Shown here: in pieces, positions 36,934 to 46,326 of the stretch
Numbering within the stretch: the first letter of the stretch is position 1
Layout: each line of letters begins with the position of its first letter
DNA from: Flavobacterium psychrolimnae
Lineage (GTDB): Bacteria > Bacteroidota > Bacteroidia > Flavobacteriales > Flavobacteriaceae
Reading direction: 5' to 3'
DNA length: 64,000 nucleotides
Assembly: GCF_003312425.1 (NCBI RefSeq)
Contig: NZ_QNUX01000003.1
Location: forward strand, 268,062 to 332,061
The notes under the pieces: generated by a model
Told to the model about the DNA's origin: nothing
Database searches by the model: none
What the model saw: only the letters and a program-made list of their open reading frames with translations
Position numbers and translations under genes: made by a program

Positions 36934-39021
36934 CTAAGAACTTTTTGGTTCGTCCGAGTGTAAATAATTTTCAACCACAACTGATTTACTTTTCTTTTCT
37001 GTGGGAAAAAAGAAACTCATGGGTCTCGATTTAAAATGATTCCAAATGGAAACCGTAACAAATCGCAACTCAAATAACGAAATAGCCCGCGAACGGAACG
37101 CAAGACCTAATGAAAGACTAAAACTCACCATAAAGTTCACTAAACCTATGATTCCAATTCCAAAAATACCCCAGAATAACATGGAATCACTCACTTCATA
37201 ATTTGCTCCATATAACGCTAGAGCTAAGTTTCCACTACCAAAAGTAATGTGTCGAATGTCAAGATTTAATCCTAAAAACAACCCAACTGACGCTGTACTT
37301 CCCATAAATATTCCGAACCAAAAATTTGAAATAATACCTGCCCATCTTTTTTCATACAATTTAGCCAGTTTCACAGTTCTAGTTTTTCCGAAATTTCTTT
37401 TCAGGAAAGGATGTTCAGTAATCCTGAAATAAACCTGATTGTGTTTATCTCTATTTGCAACGCTCCCCGAAATAATTCCGGATAAAAACAGAAAAACTCC
37501 TGCAATAGCCGCATGAAAAATTGCTAAAGAATGAATTGGACTCAAATCAATCAATAACGATTCCCATTTAGTGGCAGCAATATTGTAATGTAAAAAATGA
37601 TCAATCAACCAGATTCCGAGTAATGAAACCGGAAAAGCCATAATCACATTTCCAACAAACGCAATAAACTGTGAGCGGAATACGCGAGCAAAAAGAATGG
37701 CAAAGGCTTTATATTTTTCAGCATCTTTCCCTTTTTTCAGAACGCCTTCCTCTAATGCTTTAATCAATGCAGAAGCTGTCATTGCCGGTTGTTTTGTTGC
37801 CAAAGTAAAACCTAGTAGATAGATGGCAATAAAACCAAATGCATAATTCATACTATACAAAAAAGCATGACCAAAAAAGCTCGTCTCCGCTTTAGAGAGC
37901 AACACTTTTATAACACATAAAATCCCAACAATGAATCCACCACCCATTGCTGTTTTGAACATTTTATAATATTCTTTTCGGCTTTCTGTGATATATTGTT
38001 CTCCTGTTTTTGCTGTGTGTTGTGTTATTTCGTAAGAGATCAATTGTGTACTTTCACCAATAAATTTTCGAACATTATTTTTATAACAATTGAATTTAAT
38101 TAATCGCAATGCCAATATAATTCCGTTATTTTTTTTGTCTTTTTCTTTCTCAATCACTAACAGCGAAATCAAAAATTTCAAGCGCTCTAATTGCTGCCTG
38201 ATTTTCAATAAATTTTGGTTTACACGAAGTGAAATTCCATATTTTGAACTGTTATGAAATGCTTTCTCCACAAAACCTTCGCATTGCTTATGCAAAACTA
38301 ACAACTGCGCATACGATAAATCATCCGATAAAATATAATGTCTATCTGAACTTCTAATCCGCTCTTCAATTAAGAATAATTCCTTTTCAAAAGCAGAAAA
38401 AGGACTTTCAAGATCATCAAATTCCGGTACCATTTTGATTACATCCGTTTCCATCGCACGACCACTAATTCGTTGCGTTATCAAATGCATGGCCGTTAAT
38501 AATTCAGATAAAACAGAATTAGGTTCCGTACTATTGTAAATAGATTTAAACCTCAAAAGATCATATAATTCTTCCAACTGACTTAATGGAATTTTGTTAA
38601 TCCAAATGCCGTCGTTCGCAAGATAAAAAACTTGATTCAGAATATATTCTAAAGTATCTTTCTGGGGCTGATACGGTAAAAACTTAGCGAAAATTCTTTT
38701 TTTGACCTCAAAAATAAAATCTACATCCTGAAGAATTGCAGCATCAGAGAGAATTTTATTAAACTTTTTATCTTTTAAAATCTCTTTGAGGTAAATTGAA
38801 AGCTGTTTGCGACACGAATAATTCTCCTTCAAAAAAGTAATGATTTCTTGTAAATCTACTCTTTGTACATTTTTAATTTTTAAAGGTCGCACTAACCGAA
38901 TTAATTCAACAAGAGGCTCTAAAGTATCATTTGTTTCACGCCATGATTGTGCTTCACCAAAAAACTCAGTTAAAAGTCCAGCAATGGTTGGCTTTGGTGT
39001 TGCTTTGAAAAATGCCTTCAT
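36934..39021 (-). CDS. Polytopic membrane protein of the 'site-specific recombinase' (Gcr-like) family
   Basis: A 695-residue protein belonging to the family often labelled site-specific recombinase. The sequence shows no recombinase active site: residues 1-340 are a soluble helical region (IISDAAILQDVDFIFEVKKRIFAKF), and residues 340-650 contain about seven hydrophobic segments with a loop EHPFLKRNFGKTRTVKLAKLYEKRW. The last 40 residues (SRPMSFFFPTEKKSKS) are polar. Its role is not known; the label is historical. It is 45 bases upstream of dinB on the same strand. Confidence 0.75.
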   Translation of the reverse strand: MKAFFKATPKPTIAGLLTEFFGEAQSWRETNDTLEPLVELIRLVRPLKIKNVQRVDLQEIITFLKENYSCRKQLSIYLKEILKDKKFNKILSDAAILQDVDFIFEVKKRIFAKFLPYQPQKDTLEYILNQVFYLANDGIWINKIPLSQLEELYDLLRFKSIYNSTEPNSVLSELLTAMHLITQRISGRAMETDVIKMVPEFDDLESPFSAFEKELFLIEERIRSSDRHYILSDDLSYAQLLVLHKQCEGFVEKAFHNSSKYGISLRVNQNLLKIRQQLERLKFLISLLVIEKEKDKKNNGIILALRLIKFNCYKNNVRKFIGESTQLISYEITQHTAKTGEQYITESRKEYYKMFKTAMGGGFIVGILCVIKVLLSKAETSFFGHAFLYSMNYAFGFIAIYLLGFTLATKQPAMTASALIKALEEGVLKKGKDAEKYKAFAILFARVFRSQFIAFVGNVIMAFPVSLLGIWLIDHFLHYNIAATKWESLLIDLSPIHSLAIFHAAIAGVFLFLSGIISGSVANRDKHNQVYFRITEHPFLKRNFGKTRTVKLAKLYEKRWAGIISNFWFGIFMGSTASVGLFLGLNLDIRHITFGSGNLALALYGANYEVSDSMLFWGIFGIGIIGLVNFMVSFSLSLGLAFRSRAISLFELRFVTVSIWNHFKSRPMSFFFPTEKKSKSVVVENYLHSDEPKSS

Positions 39022-39330
39022 CAGTTAAGTTCAATTTTTGTAAAAATACAAATCGGAAAACAAACTACTGTAACTTATTGATAAAATTACGGGTTGTAAA
39101 ACAGAATCAACAATCGAAATCTAATAAAGTAAAAATTTTGATACCTTTGAATGTTATAGGATTTCAAATTAAACCAGAATTCATAAACTGAAAACAATGT
39201 TTTATTTTAAAAAAGTAGCTCAAAAAGCTTAATTTTTAAAACATAAAAAATCTTACGACGGACTGAAAAGAAACAAACGAAATCTCCTATCCGAATTGAA
39301 AAAGAAAACTCCTGCACTTATATATAAAAA
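39022..39330. other. 309-base intergenic region
   Basis: It separates the divergent membrane-protein and CYTH genes. TACCTTTG at 39142-39149 fits the -7 box on the plus strand but lies 180 bases before the next ATG. No short gene or RNA structure is seen. Confidence 0.4.
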
Positions 39331-39798
39331 ATGATTGAAATAGAAAGAAAATTTTTAGTTAGAAACGATTCCTTTAAGAAAGAAGCTTTCGCAAAAAATC
39401 ACATTGCGCAAGGGTATTTAAGTTCTGTTCCGGAGCGCACTGTTCGGGTTCGTATAAAAGGTGAAAAAGGATTTTTGACGATAAAAGGAGCATCAAATGA
39501 CAGCGGTTTGTCTCGATTTGAATGGGAAAAGGAAATCCCTGTTTCCGAAGCAAAATCACTATTGCTTTTATGCGAAAAAGGCGTTATCGATAAAACCCGG
39601 TTTGAAATAAAAAAGGGCAATCATGTATTTGAAGTAGATGAGTTTTACAACGACAATGAAGGTTTAATTGTTGCAGAAATTGAACTTTATTCTGAAAACG
39701 ACACCTTTGAAAAACCAGATTGGCTAGGAAAAGAAGTAACAGGGGACATCCGATATTACAATGCCTATTTGAGCAAAAATCCATTCAAAAATTGGTGA
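39331..39798 (+). CDS. CYTH domain protein (triphosphate tunnel metalloenzyme family)
   Basis: A 155-residue CYTH protein. It opens with the signature ExExK motif MIEIERKFLV and has further conserved charged strands (RTVRVRIKGEKGFLTIKGAS, RFEWEKEIPV, IDKTRFEIKKGNHVFEVDEF, GLIVAEIELYSEND). These form the tunnel that binds triphosphate and Mg2+ in this family; members hydrolyse inorganic triphosphate or similar substrates, and the bacterial role is often unclear. It is convergent with the rlpA gene, with one base between the stops. Confidence 0.9.
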   Translation: MIEIERKFLVRNDSFKKEAFAKNHIAQGYLSSVPERTVRVRIKGEKGFLTIKGASNDSGLSRFEWEKEIPVSEAKSLLLLCEKGVIDKTRFEIKKGNHVFEVDEFYNDNEGLIVAEIELYSENDTFEKPDWLGKEVTGDIRYYNAYLSKNPFKNW

Positions 39799-39799
39799 T

Positions 39800-40276
39800 T
39801 TACTTGTCCATTACTTCTATGGTTACCAGCATTCCTCCACTTCCCTTATTTGAAGTAATATCCATAAAAGCCCGCTTGGAAAGATCAATTTCTCTGGATT
39901 TAACAAAAGGGCCTCGATCCGTTATTTCTACAATAACCCATTTGCCATTTTTCTCATTGGTAACTCTTACTTTAGTTCCAAAAGGGAGCTTTTTGTGAGC
40001 TGCAGTATATTTATTATTGTCAAATTTTCTACCACTGGTAGTTCTTCTTCCATTAAATTTATCTGCATAATAGGATGCATGCGCCTCTTTTTTGAAAGGT
40101 TTAAAAACCCCTAATACATTAACTAAAGAGTCAATTTTTTTATCTTGAGTTTCTAATACAAGTTTACTCTTTTTTATGGAGTCTTTTTGGACTAGCGTTC
40201 TTTGTCTGGTTGAACTTTGACTACTTAGTATGCTTATAAATGCAAGTAAAAAAAATAAAGTAATTGATTTTTTCAT
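39800..40276 (-). CDS. RlpA-like septal ring lytic transglycosylase family protein
   Basis: A 158-residue exported protein with a signal peptide of about 20 residues (SITLFFLLAFISILSSQSS). The double-psi beta-barrel domain covers about 65-155: ASYYADKFNGRRTTSGRKFD, KKLPFGTKVRVTNEKNGKWV, and EITDRGPFVKSREIDLSKRAFMDI, with the conserved acidic DRGP. RlpA proteins act on denuded glycan or at the septum; the SPOR domain of classical RlpA is absent, as the protein ends with the barrel. It is convergent with the CYTH gene. Confidence 0.9.
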   Translation of the reverse strand: MKKSITLFFLLAFISILSSQSSTRQRTLVQKDSIKKSKLVLETQDKKIDSLVNVLGVFKPFKKEAHASYYADKFNGRRTTSGRKFDNNKYTAAHKKLPFGTKVRVTNEKNGKWVIVEITDRGPFVKSREIDLSKRAFMDITSNKGSGGMLVTIEVMDK

Positions 40277-40360
40277 AAATATTTTCTATTAATTAAATCT
40301 ATTAAAACAAAAACCATACCTAGATAAAAAAAGCCCTATTTCTAGAGCTTTATTCGGTTT

Positions 40361-40783
40361 TTATAACCACATATTCCATGGAATTCTACTCAAAATAAGT
40401 ACTAAACCTAGGCCGTAAAAAATAGAAAAAGTTTTAAATTTTGATTCACTAATCAATAATTTTTTATGCTTTGACCAACCAATTGTAATAAGAACAATCG
40501 CAATGATATTGATTAACGGATGTTCTAATGATGTCAATCGCAATGCTTTGTCAGCCATTTGTCCGAATGAAGCGAATCCTAAAGGAGACACAAAATATAA
40601 AATGATACCAACTAATAATTGAATGTGAATTGCAATCAAGGCAAACAACGCAATTTTTCGATCTTTTGAAGTGAAATCTTTTTTAGAAAACATCCCAATA
40701 AAGGAATTAATTACTGCAACCACTAATACTAAAAGTGCTAAATAAGCCCAACCCGAATGAAATTTTTGAATGAAATCGTACAT
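40361..40783 (-). CDS. Small four-helix membrane protein, function unknown
   Basis: A 140-residue protein with four hydrophobic segments, from HSGWAYLALLVLVVAVINSF through ALFALIAIHIQLLVGIILYF and LINIIAIVLITIGW to FSIFYGLGLVLILSRIPWNMWL. This resembles a Bacteroidota family often labelled as a cytochrome-b-like or unknown protein; the two histidines on the helices may be ligands. The frame extends to 40825, but a -7 box (TATATTTG at 40804-40811, minus) lies within that extension, which supports the ATG at 40783. Confidence 0.78.
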   Translation of the reverse strand: MYDFIQKFHSGWAYLALLVLVVAVINSFIGMFSKKDFTSKDRKIALFALIAIHIQLLVGIILYFVSPLGFASFGQMADKALRLTSLEHPLINIIAIVLITIGWSKHKKLLISESKFKTFSIFYGLGLVLILSRIPWNMWL

Positions 40784-40803
40784 AAATAATGTTTTTGTTT
40801 TAA

Positions 40804-40811
40804 CAAATATA
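40804..40811 (-). promoter_or_regulatory. -7 box of the four-helix membrane protein gene
   Basis: Minus-strand TATATTTG lies 20 bases before the ATG at 40783. It places the transcription start downstream of the longer open frame's first codon. Confidence 0.5.
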
Positions 40812-40830
40812 AGAAAAAAAGGCATAAAAA

Positions 40831-40859
40831 AACCCTCATTTCAAATTGAAATGAGGGTT
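40831..40859 (-). terminator. Terminator after the TonB-dependent receptor gene
   Basis: AACCCTCATTTCAA and its complement form a near-perfect palindrome followed on the minus strand by TTTTTT, about 20 bases past the receptor stop. Confidence 0.8.
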
Positions 40860-40877
40860 AGAAAATTTTAAACTAAA

Positions 40878-43800
40878 CTAGTTGAACGTGTAACGAACAC
40901 CCGTTTGCATTTGCCATCTTGATGAGTTCAAACCTACATCATCAACTTGATTGATGCTGTTACCAACTCTTGGGTCATAACTAAATGAAGGGGCAGCATT
41001 AGCAGGAACACTACCTACTAATCTTAACAACTGAACTTGGTCATTAGATGTAAAATATCTTTTACCCCAATTTTTATTTAAAAGATTGGTGAAGTTAAAT
41101 ACATCAGCAGTCAACTCAATCGTGTGTTTCTTTTTACCCACATTAATCGTAAATTCTTGAGCAAATTTTAAATCCACTACATGACTCGTTTTTAAACGGT
41201 CACCGTTACGTTCTGCATAAGTACCTTTTCTATCTCTTAAATACTCATTACTTTCAATAAATGCACTTAAAGCGTCCCATTGTTGATCTGGTGTTAAACC
41301 ATTTGCAGCAACTAATTTTATATCAGATTTCTGTGCAGGAACAAATATTAAAGCAGAATTAGAGAATGTATCTTGTAGTAAAGCGCCTCCATCATTGTAA
41401 ACATAACTGATTGGAGTTCCTTGTGCTCCTTCGTAGAAGAAACCGATTCTAGTTTTAGTAAACTTGCTCCATTTTAATGTTGCATTACCATTAGAAACAA
41501 TTCTTCTTCCTGGATCAAAATCAGATCTTGAAAGCCCTAAATAATTTGCACCATTAACTGTTTCTGTATTGTTCCATTGTGAGCTGTTTTGAGAAGATGT
41601 TGCATCCATTAAAACAGTTGATTTACCGTAAGAATATGTTCCAGAAATATTAGCATCAATAAATTCAGATCTAAAGTTTTTAGCTAAAGTAAATGCTACG
41701 TTATATGCTTTACCTTCGCTTGTATTAGAACCTAAATAAACTCCTAAATATGATTGGTCAACTCTAGTATTTCCATTGTAACGTGGTCTTGTATCAGCAC
41801 CAGTCAAGTTACTTGATGAATTTCTAATGTTTAAATTTTCATAAGTCACTGCACTCATGTTATCATTATAAGTGATCTCAGATGTCAAAACAAAACCTAA
41901 AGGTAATTTTTGATCTACAGCAAAACTTGCTTTGAAAACTTGTGGCAATTTAAAGTCTTTTGCAAACAAATCAATGTTTCCACCAGTACGTCCTGAACCT
42001 GGCAATGGGCCTAAGGCAACTGTTCCATTCATAATTTGACTATCAACACTTGGGTTAGGGTCGAAAACTGGCATTTGAGCTGCAGTAGTAATTTGAATAG
42101 CACCTTGAGTAACCCCATTATTATTGTAAGTTCCACCTGGCCATACTAATGGCAATCTTGAAGTAAATACACCTACACCACCTCTAAGTTGAGTAGATTT
42201 TTTACCATTCACATCATAATTAAACCCTAAACGTGGTGCAAAGTGAGCAGTAGTGTTAATACTTTCTCCTACTCTTGCTCCTTGTAAATTTTTACCAGCA
42301 GCTTCTAATAAAGGAATTGTTCTGTTATTGAAATCATTATTACCTAAACCGTCTTCCCAAACTGGTACATCAACTCTTACTCCATAAGACAATTTAAAAT
42401 TATCAGATAATCTCATGTCATTTTGTAAGTAAAATCCAAATTGCTTAGTACCGAATTCAGCAGCACCTTGAGAATCATCACCGCTTCCTCCTACTAAAGA
42501 GTAATTCAATATGTATCTGTTCGGTTTTTCATCTTTTAGAAATGCATCTAAAGTAGCATATCTGTAAGATCCAAAATTGTTTCCAAAGAAAACGTTTTTA
42601 GATTGAGAGAATTCATTGTGAGTACCAATAGTAATTTTATTCATACCAACATTGATTTCAAAATTATCAGTGATAGTTAAAATCTTTTGGTCTAAAAGGT
42701 TCGCAGTAGAAAATCCTTCTGCTCCAAAGAAAATACTTTGGTTAGCTCCATCAAAAATTTGTACAGTTGGAAACGGATCTCCAGCAGCATCTCTATCATC
42801 TACAACACTTGTGTAAGCAACAACTAAATTATTTGAAAATTTATTTCCAAATCTTGAGTTTAACTCTAAAGAGGTTGAGTTCGTTTTAGAATTAAATAAT
42901 TGACTCCCGTTTATGAAACTAATTGCAGTCGCAGAAGAACGGCTTGGAGAAAATTGTTCAGCAGAAACGTAACTGTGTTTTAAAGACAATTTGTGATTAT
43001 CATTAATATTCCAGTCTAATTTACCGATGATTTTATCACTCACTAAAGTTCTTACATTATTTTCGAAAGATCCTGGATCATATCCGTAAGTAGCAAGTTT
43101 AGTTCTTAATTCTCCTAATCTGCTTCCTGATAAACCTGTGTAAGTTGACGGATCAAAAGGTTGTGGAGTTTCATTGTCTTGTTTTTCATAGTTAATGAAA
43201 TAAAACAATTTATCTTTTACTATAGCCCCACCTGCACGAACTCCGTATGTTTGAGCTGAGAAATCCGCTAATTTTTGTCTTCCGTTTGTTCCTGCTAATG
43301 AAGGAGGTGTTTTTGCAGCTAAAGATTCATCTCTGTTTAAGAAATAAGCTGAACCTTCAAAGTTGTTTGTTCCTGAACGTGTAATTGCACTAATAGCTCC
43401 ACCTGCAAATCCAGACAATTTAACATCATAAGGAGCTACGCTCACTTGAAATTGCTCGATAGCATCAATTGAGATAGGACTTACTCCTGTTTGACCACCA
43501 TTTGTTCCGTTTGCAGCCAATCCAAAAACGTCATTACTTACAGCTCCGTCAATATAAATTGCATTGAATCTGTTATTTTGACCACCAATAGATAAAACAT
43601 CATCTCCTCTTAATTGAGCTTGTGGTGTTAACCTCGCAAAGTCAGAAATATTTCTAGACAAAGATGGCAACGCTTTAATTTTATCTGAATTGATTACTGT
43701 TTGGGCTCCAGTTCTTTGAGAATTAAATGTATTATCTCTTGAAGTTCTAACTACAACTTCTTGTAATTCATTTGATTCTTCCGCTAAAACAACTTTAAAA

Positions 43801-44117
43801 GTTTTGTTTTCACCTAATTGAAGATAAACATCATTGTCTACAAAATTTGAAAAACCTACAAATGTTATTGTAACCTTGTATGGTCCACCAACTCTCATAT
43901 TTGAAATACTAAAATTACCCGTACCATCAGTTGATGCAGAGTAACGAGTACCAGACGGAGTATGTACCGCTAGAATTGATGCTCCCGGTAAGGTTTGAGA
44001 ATCCTTATCGTAAACATTACCACTAATAGAAGAATTAGTGTTACCCTGTGCGTAAATATTAGGGTTAGCGCAGAATAAAACCGCTAGCACAAAAAACAAC
44101 TTTAATAATTTTTTCAT
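40878..44117 (-). CDS. TonB-dependent receptor, Oar-like with carboxypeptidase-regulatory domain
   Basis: A 1079-residue outer membrane receptor. After a signal peptide (FFVLAVLFCANPNIYAQ) comes a carboxypeptidase-regulatory-like domain (SISGNVYDKDSQTLPGASIL), about residues 30-115. The plug follows (SDFARLTPQAQLRGDDVLS, INAIYIDGAVSNDVFG), and then a large beta-barrel ending in MQTGVRYTFN. The plug and the barrel resemble the Oar family, whose substrates are unclear. No SusD partner is next to it, so it is not a starch-type locus. The frame extends to 44144, but the -7 box at 44142-44149 puts transcription after that codon, so ATG 44117 is chosen. Confidence 0.9.
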   Translation of the reverse strand: MKKLLKLFFVLAVLFCANPNIYAQGNTNSSISGNVYDKDSQTLPGASILAVHTPSGTRYSASTDGTGNFSISNMRVGGPYKVTITFVGFSNFVDNDVYLQLGENKTFKVVLAEESNELQEVVVRTSRDNTFNSQRTGAQTVINSDKIKALPSLSRNISDFARLTPQAQLRGDDVLSIGGQNNRFNAIYIDGAVSNDVFGLAANGTNGGQTGVSPISIDAIEQFQVSVAPYDVKLSGFAGGAISAITRSGTNNFEGSAYFLNRDESLAAKTPPSLAGTNGRQKLADFSAQTYGVRAGGAIVKDKLFYFINYEKQDNETPQPFDPSTYTGLSGSRLGELRTKLATYGYDPGSFENNVRTLVSDKIIGKLDWNINDNHKLSLKHSYVSAEQFSPSRSSATAISFINGSQLFNSKTNSTSLELNSRFGNKFSNNLVVAYTSVVDDRDAAGDPFPTVQIFDGANQSIFFGAEGFSTANLLDQKILTITDNFEINVGMNKITIGTHNEFSQSKNVFFGNNFGSYRYATLDAFLKDEKPNRYILNYSLVGGSGDDSQGAAEFGTKQFGFYLQNDMRLSDNFKLSYGVRVDVPVWEDGLGNNDFNNRTIPLLEAAGKNLQGARVGESINTTAHFAPRLGFNYDVNGKKSTQLRGGVGVFTSRLPLVWPGGTYNNNGVTQGAIQITTAAQMPVFDPNPSVDSQIMNGTVALGPLPGSGRTGGNIDLFAKDFKLPQVFKASFAVDQKLPLGFVLTSEITYNDNMSAVTYENLNIRNSSSNLTGADTRPRYNGNTRVDQSYLGVYLGSNTSEGKAYNVAFTLAKNFRSEFIDANISGTYSYGKSTVLMDATSSQNSSQWNNTETVNGANYLGLSRSDFDPGRRIVSNGNATLKWSKFTKTRIGFFYEGAQGTPISYVYNDGGALLQDTFSNSALIFVPAQKSDIKLVAANGLTPDQQWDALSAFIESNEYLRDRKGTYAERNGDRLKTSHVVDLKFAQEFTINVGKKKHTIELTADVFNFTNLLNKNWGKRYFTSNDQVQLLRLVGSVPANAAPSFSYDPRVGNSINQVDDVGLNSSRWQMQTGVRYTFN

Positions 44118-44141
44118 ATTGTTTAGTTTATTAATATTTGG

Positions 44142-44149
44142 CAAAAATA
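44142..44149 (-). promoter_or_regulatory. -7 box of the TonB-dependent receptor gene
   Basis: Minus-strand TATTTTTG lies 24 bases before the ATG at 44117; the -33 element is weak. Confidence 0.5.
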
Positions 44150-44374
44150 TAACATTTTTACTTTAATAAGTTAACACAACGTTAAGAATGGCATTATTTT
44201 TAAGCTGGATATTTCACTTAAAACAATATTTACAGTATTTTAAGTGAATAATGGAATTTTCAATAACCATAAATGCTTTTTATTGAATTATTCACATGGA
44301 ATTTTCAATAATCGACATTGAAAAAAATAACATAAATTTTAAAAAACTACTATAACAGAGTCACTTATCCATAA

Positions 44375-44406
44375 AAAAGCCCCGATTTAGATAAAATCAG
44401 GGCTTT
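44375..44406 (-). terminator. pgi terminator
   Basis: AAAAGCCC-GATTT and AAATC-GGGCTTTT form a stem with one mismatch and a T run on the minus strand, about 90 bases past the pgi stop. Confidence 0.7.
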
Positions 44407-44494
44407 TGAGACTTTTAAACTATTAAAAAAGAGGAGTGAAATCTAAATCTTATGAAAATTTATAAAATTTTAAGAATTAGTTTCAAAATTAACA

Positions 44495-46147
44495 CTACTT
44501 ATTTAGCAAAAAATGATTCAATAAAAAAGTTGTGGAACTGTCATGATTTTTGACCGTTTTTGTATTAATTTCATCTAAAATAGAGTTTGCTAATTGTTTT
44601 CCTAACTCAACTCCCCACTGATCAAAACTAAAAATATTCCAAATAACACCTTGCACAAAAATCTTATGCTCGTACAAAGCAATCAAAGAACCTAAAGTTT
44701 TTGGTGACAACTTTTGGATTAAAATGGTATTCGTTGGCTTATTCCCTGAGAAAACTTTAAACGGCAAAAGAAATTTAGCTTTTTCTTCTGAAACACCTTG
44801 TTTATCAAATTCTGCTTGAACTTGCTCTGCTGATTTTCCATGCATCAAAGCTTCTGTCTGAGCAAAAAAGTTAGACATCAATTTATCATGATGATCATTG
44901 TCTCCATATAAAGGAGTTATGAAACCAATAAAATCTGCAGGAATCAATTTTGTTCCTTGATGAATTAACTGGAAAAAAGCGTGTTGCGCATTCGTTCCTG
45001 GTTCTCCCCAAATAATAGTTCCAGTTTGATAATTTACTGGCTTCCCATCTCGTCCAACACTTTTTCCATTACTTTCCATCGTTCCTTGTTGCAAGTAAGG
45101 AGCTAATTTTTGCAAATACTGTGTGTACGGAATCAAGGCTTCGCTTTCGGCACCAAAAAAATTATTGTACCAGATGCTCAATAATGCCAAGATAACGGGC
45201 ATATTTTTATCAAACTCTTCCGTCTTGAAATGCTCGTCCATTTCACTAGCTCCTTGTAGTAATTCCTCAAAATTATCGTATCCAACGGCTAAACTTATTG
45301 TAAGTCCAACAGCACTCCACAAAGAGAATCTTCCGCCAACCCAATCCCACATTGGGAAAACATTATCCGGGTTAATTCCAAACTCAGTTACTTTTTGAAT
45401 ATTAGTCGAAACTGCAACAAAATGTTTAGCAACATCTTCTTGCGTGGTACCAAAGTCTTTTGATAAAAACCACTTTCTGATTGTCTCAGAATTAGTCAAA
45501 GTTTCTTGTGTGGTAAATGTCTTGGAAACAATTACAAAAAGAGTCGTTTCGGGATTTAGCTTTTTTATAATCTCATTAACATGATCACCATCAACATTAG
45601 AAACAAAATAAACATTAAGATGATTTTTATAGAACTGCAACGCCTCAACTGCCATCGCGGGACCTAAATCAGAACCTCCAATACCAATATTCACTACATC
45701 CGTGAATGCTTTTCCTGTAAAACCTGTTCGTTCCCCAGAAGTAACTTCGTTCGTGAATGCCTTTATTTTATTTTTTACCTCATAAATTTCAGGAATCACA
45801 TCAATTCCTTCCACTTTAACAACCGCAGATACATTGGCGCGTAATGCCGTATGGAGTACCGCTCTATTTTCTGTTTGATTAATTATTGCACCTTCAAAAT
45901 AATCAGCAATGGAACTTTTAAGCCCAACTTCATCAGCCAATTCTAACAAAAGCTGAATCGTCTCCGTATTGATAATGTTTTTAGAATAATCTATTAAAAA
46001 ATCATTCCACTGTAAGTTAAATGTATTCGCTCTGGAAGAATCCAATTGAAATAATTCTTGCATAGAAGCTTTTTGCATTTCGTTGTAATGCAATTCAAGT
46101 TTCTTCCAAGCATTTGTTTCTGTTGGGTTTATAGTATTTAAAGCCAT
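44495..46147 (-). CDS. pgi: Glucose-6-phosphate isomerase
   Basis: A 550-residue isomerase joining glucose 6-phosphate and fructose 6-phosphate. Both family signatures are present: [15 protein letters not shown] near residue 150 and, near the C-terminus, the catalytic-lysine segment [16 protein letters not shown]. Also seen are [37 protein letters not shown] and the catalytic Glu/His region ([18 protein letters not shown]). The length matches the family. It carries its own -7 box (TATTTTTG, minus, 46181-46188). Confidence 0.96.
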   Translation of the reverse strand: MALNTINPTETNAWKKLELHYNEMQKASMQELFQLDSSRANTFNLQWNDFLIDYSKNIINTETIQLLLELADEVGLKSSIADYFEGAIINQTENRAVLHTALRANVSAVVKVEGIDVIPEIYEVKNKIKAFTNEVTSGERTGFTGKAFTDVVNIGIGGSDLGPAMAVEALQFYKNHLNVYFVSNVDGDHVNEIIKKLNPETTLFVIVSKTFTTQETLTNSETIRKWFLSKDFGTTQEDVAKHFVAVSTNIQKVTEFGINPDNVFPMWDWVGGRFSLWSAVGLTISLAVGYDNFEELLQGASEMDEHFKTEEFDKNMPVILALLSIWYNNFFGAESEALIPYTQYLQKLAPYLQQGTMESNGKSVGRDGKPVNYQTGTIIWGEPGTNAQHAFFQLIHQGTKLIPADFIGFITPLYGDNDHHDKLMSNFFAQTEALMHGKSAEQVQAEFDKQGVSEEKAKFLLPFKVFSGNKPTNTILIQKLSPKTLGSLIALYEHKIFVQGVIWNIFSFDQWGVELGKQLANSILDEINTKTVKNHDSSTTFLLNHFLLNK

Positions 46148-46180
46148 TATAAAGGATTTGTAGTATTGTTAAAATTGGGA

Positions 46181-46188
46181 CAAAAATA
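46181..46188 (-). promoter_or_regulatory. -7 box of pgi
   Basis: Minus-strand TATTTTTG lies 33 bases before the pgi ATG; no clear -33 TTG at the expected distance. Confidence 0.4.
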
Positions 46189-46326
46189 CTCAAATTTGTT
46201 TTAATGGAAAATGGGTTTTGATTTATATAACAATTTAGCCCTAAAACCATTGAATTGTGCTATTGTGAAATACCATTAAATAGCATCGGTTTTTAAGTAT
46301 AACTGCACTTTAAAAGACCAGTCAGG

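Larger units (their letters stand above)
44118..44494. other. 377-base AT-rich gap between the TonB receptor and pgi genes
   Basis: It holds the receptor promoter and the pgi terminator. The short direct repeat GGAATTTTCAATAA occurs at 44251 and 44296. No gene is seen. Confidence 0.5.

Noticed and set aside
36934..39021. A phage or integron recombinase in the membrane-protein gene
   Set aside because: Despite the family name there is no integrase motif, no att-like repeat next to it, and the second half is a run of membrane segments.
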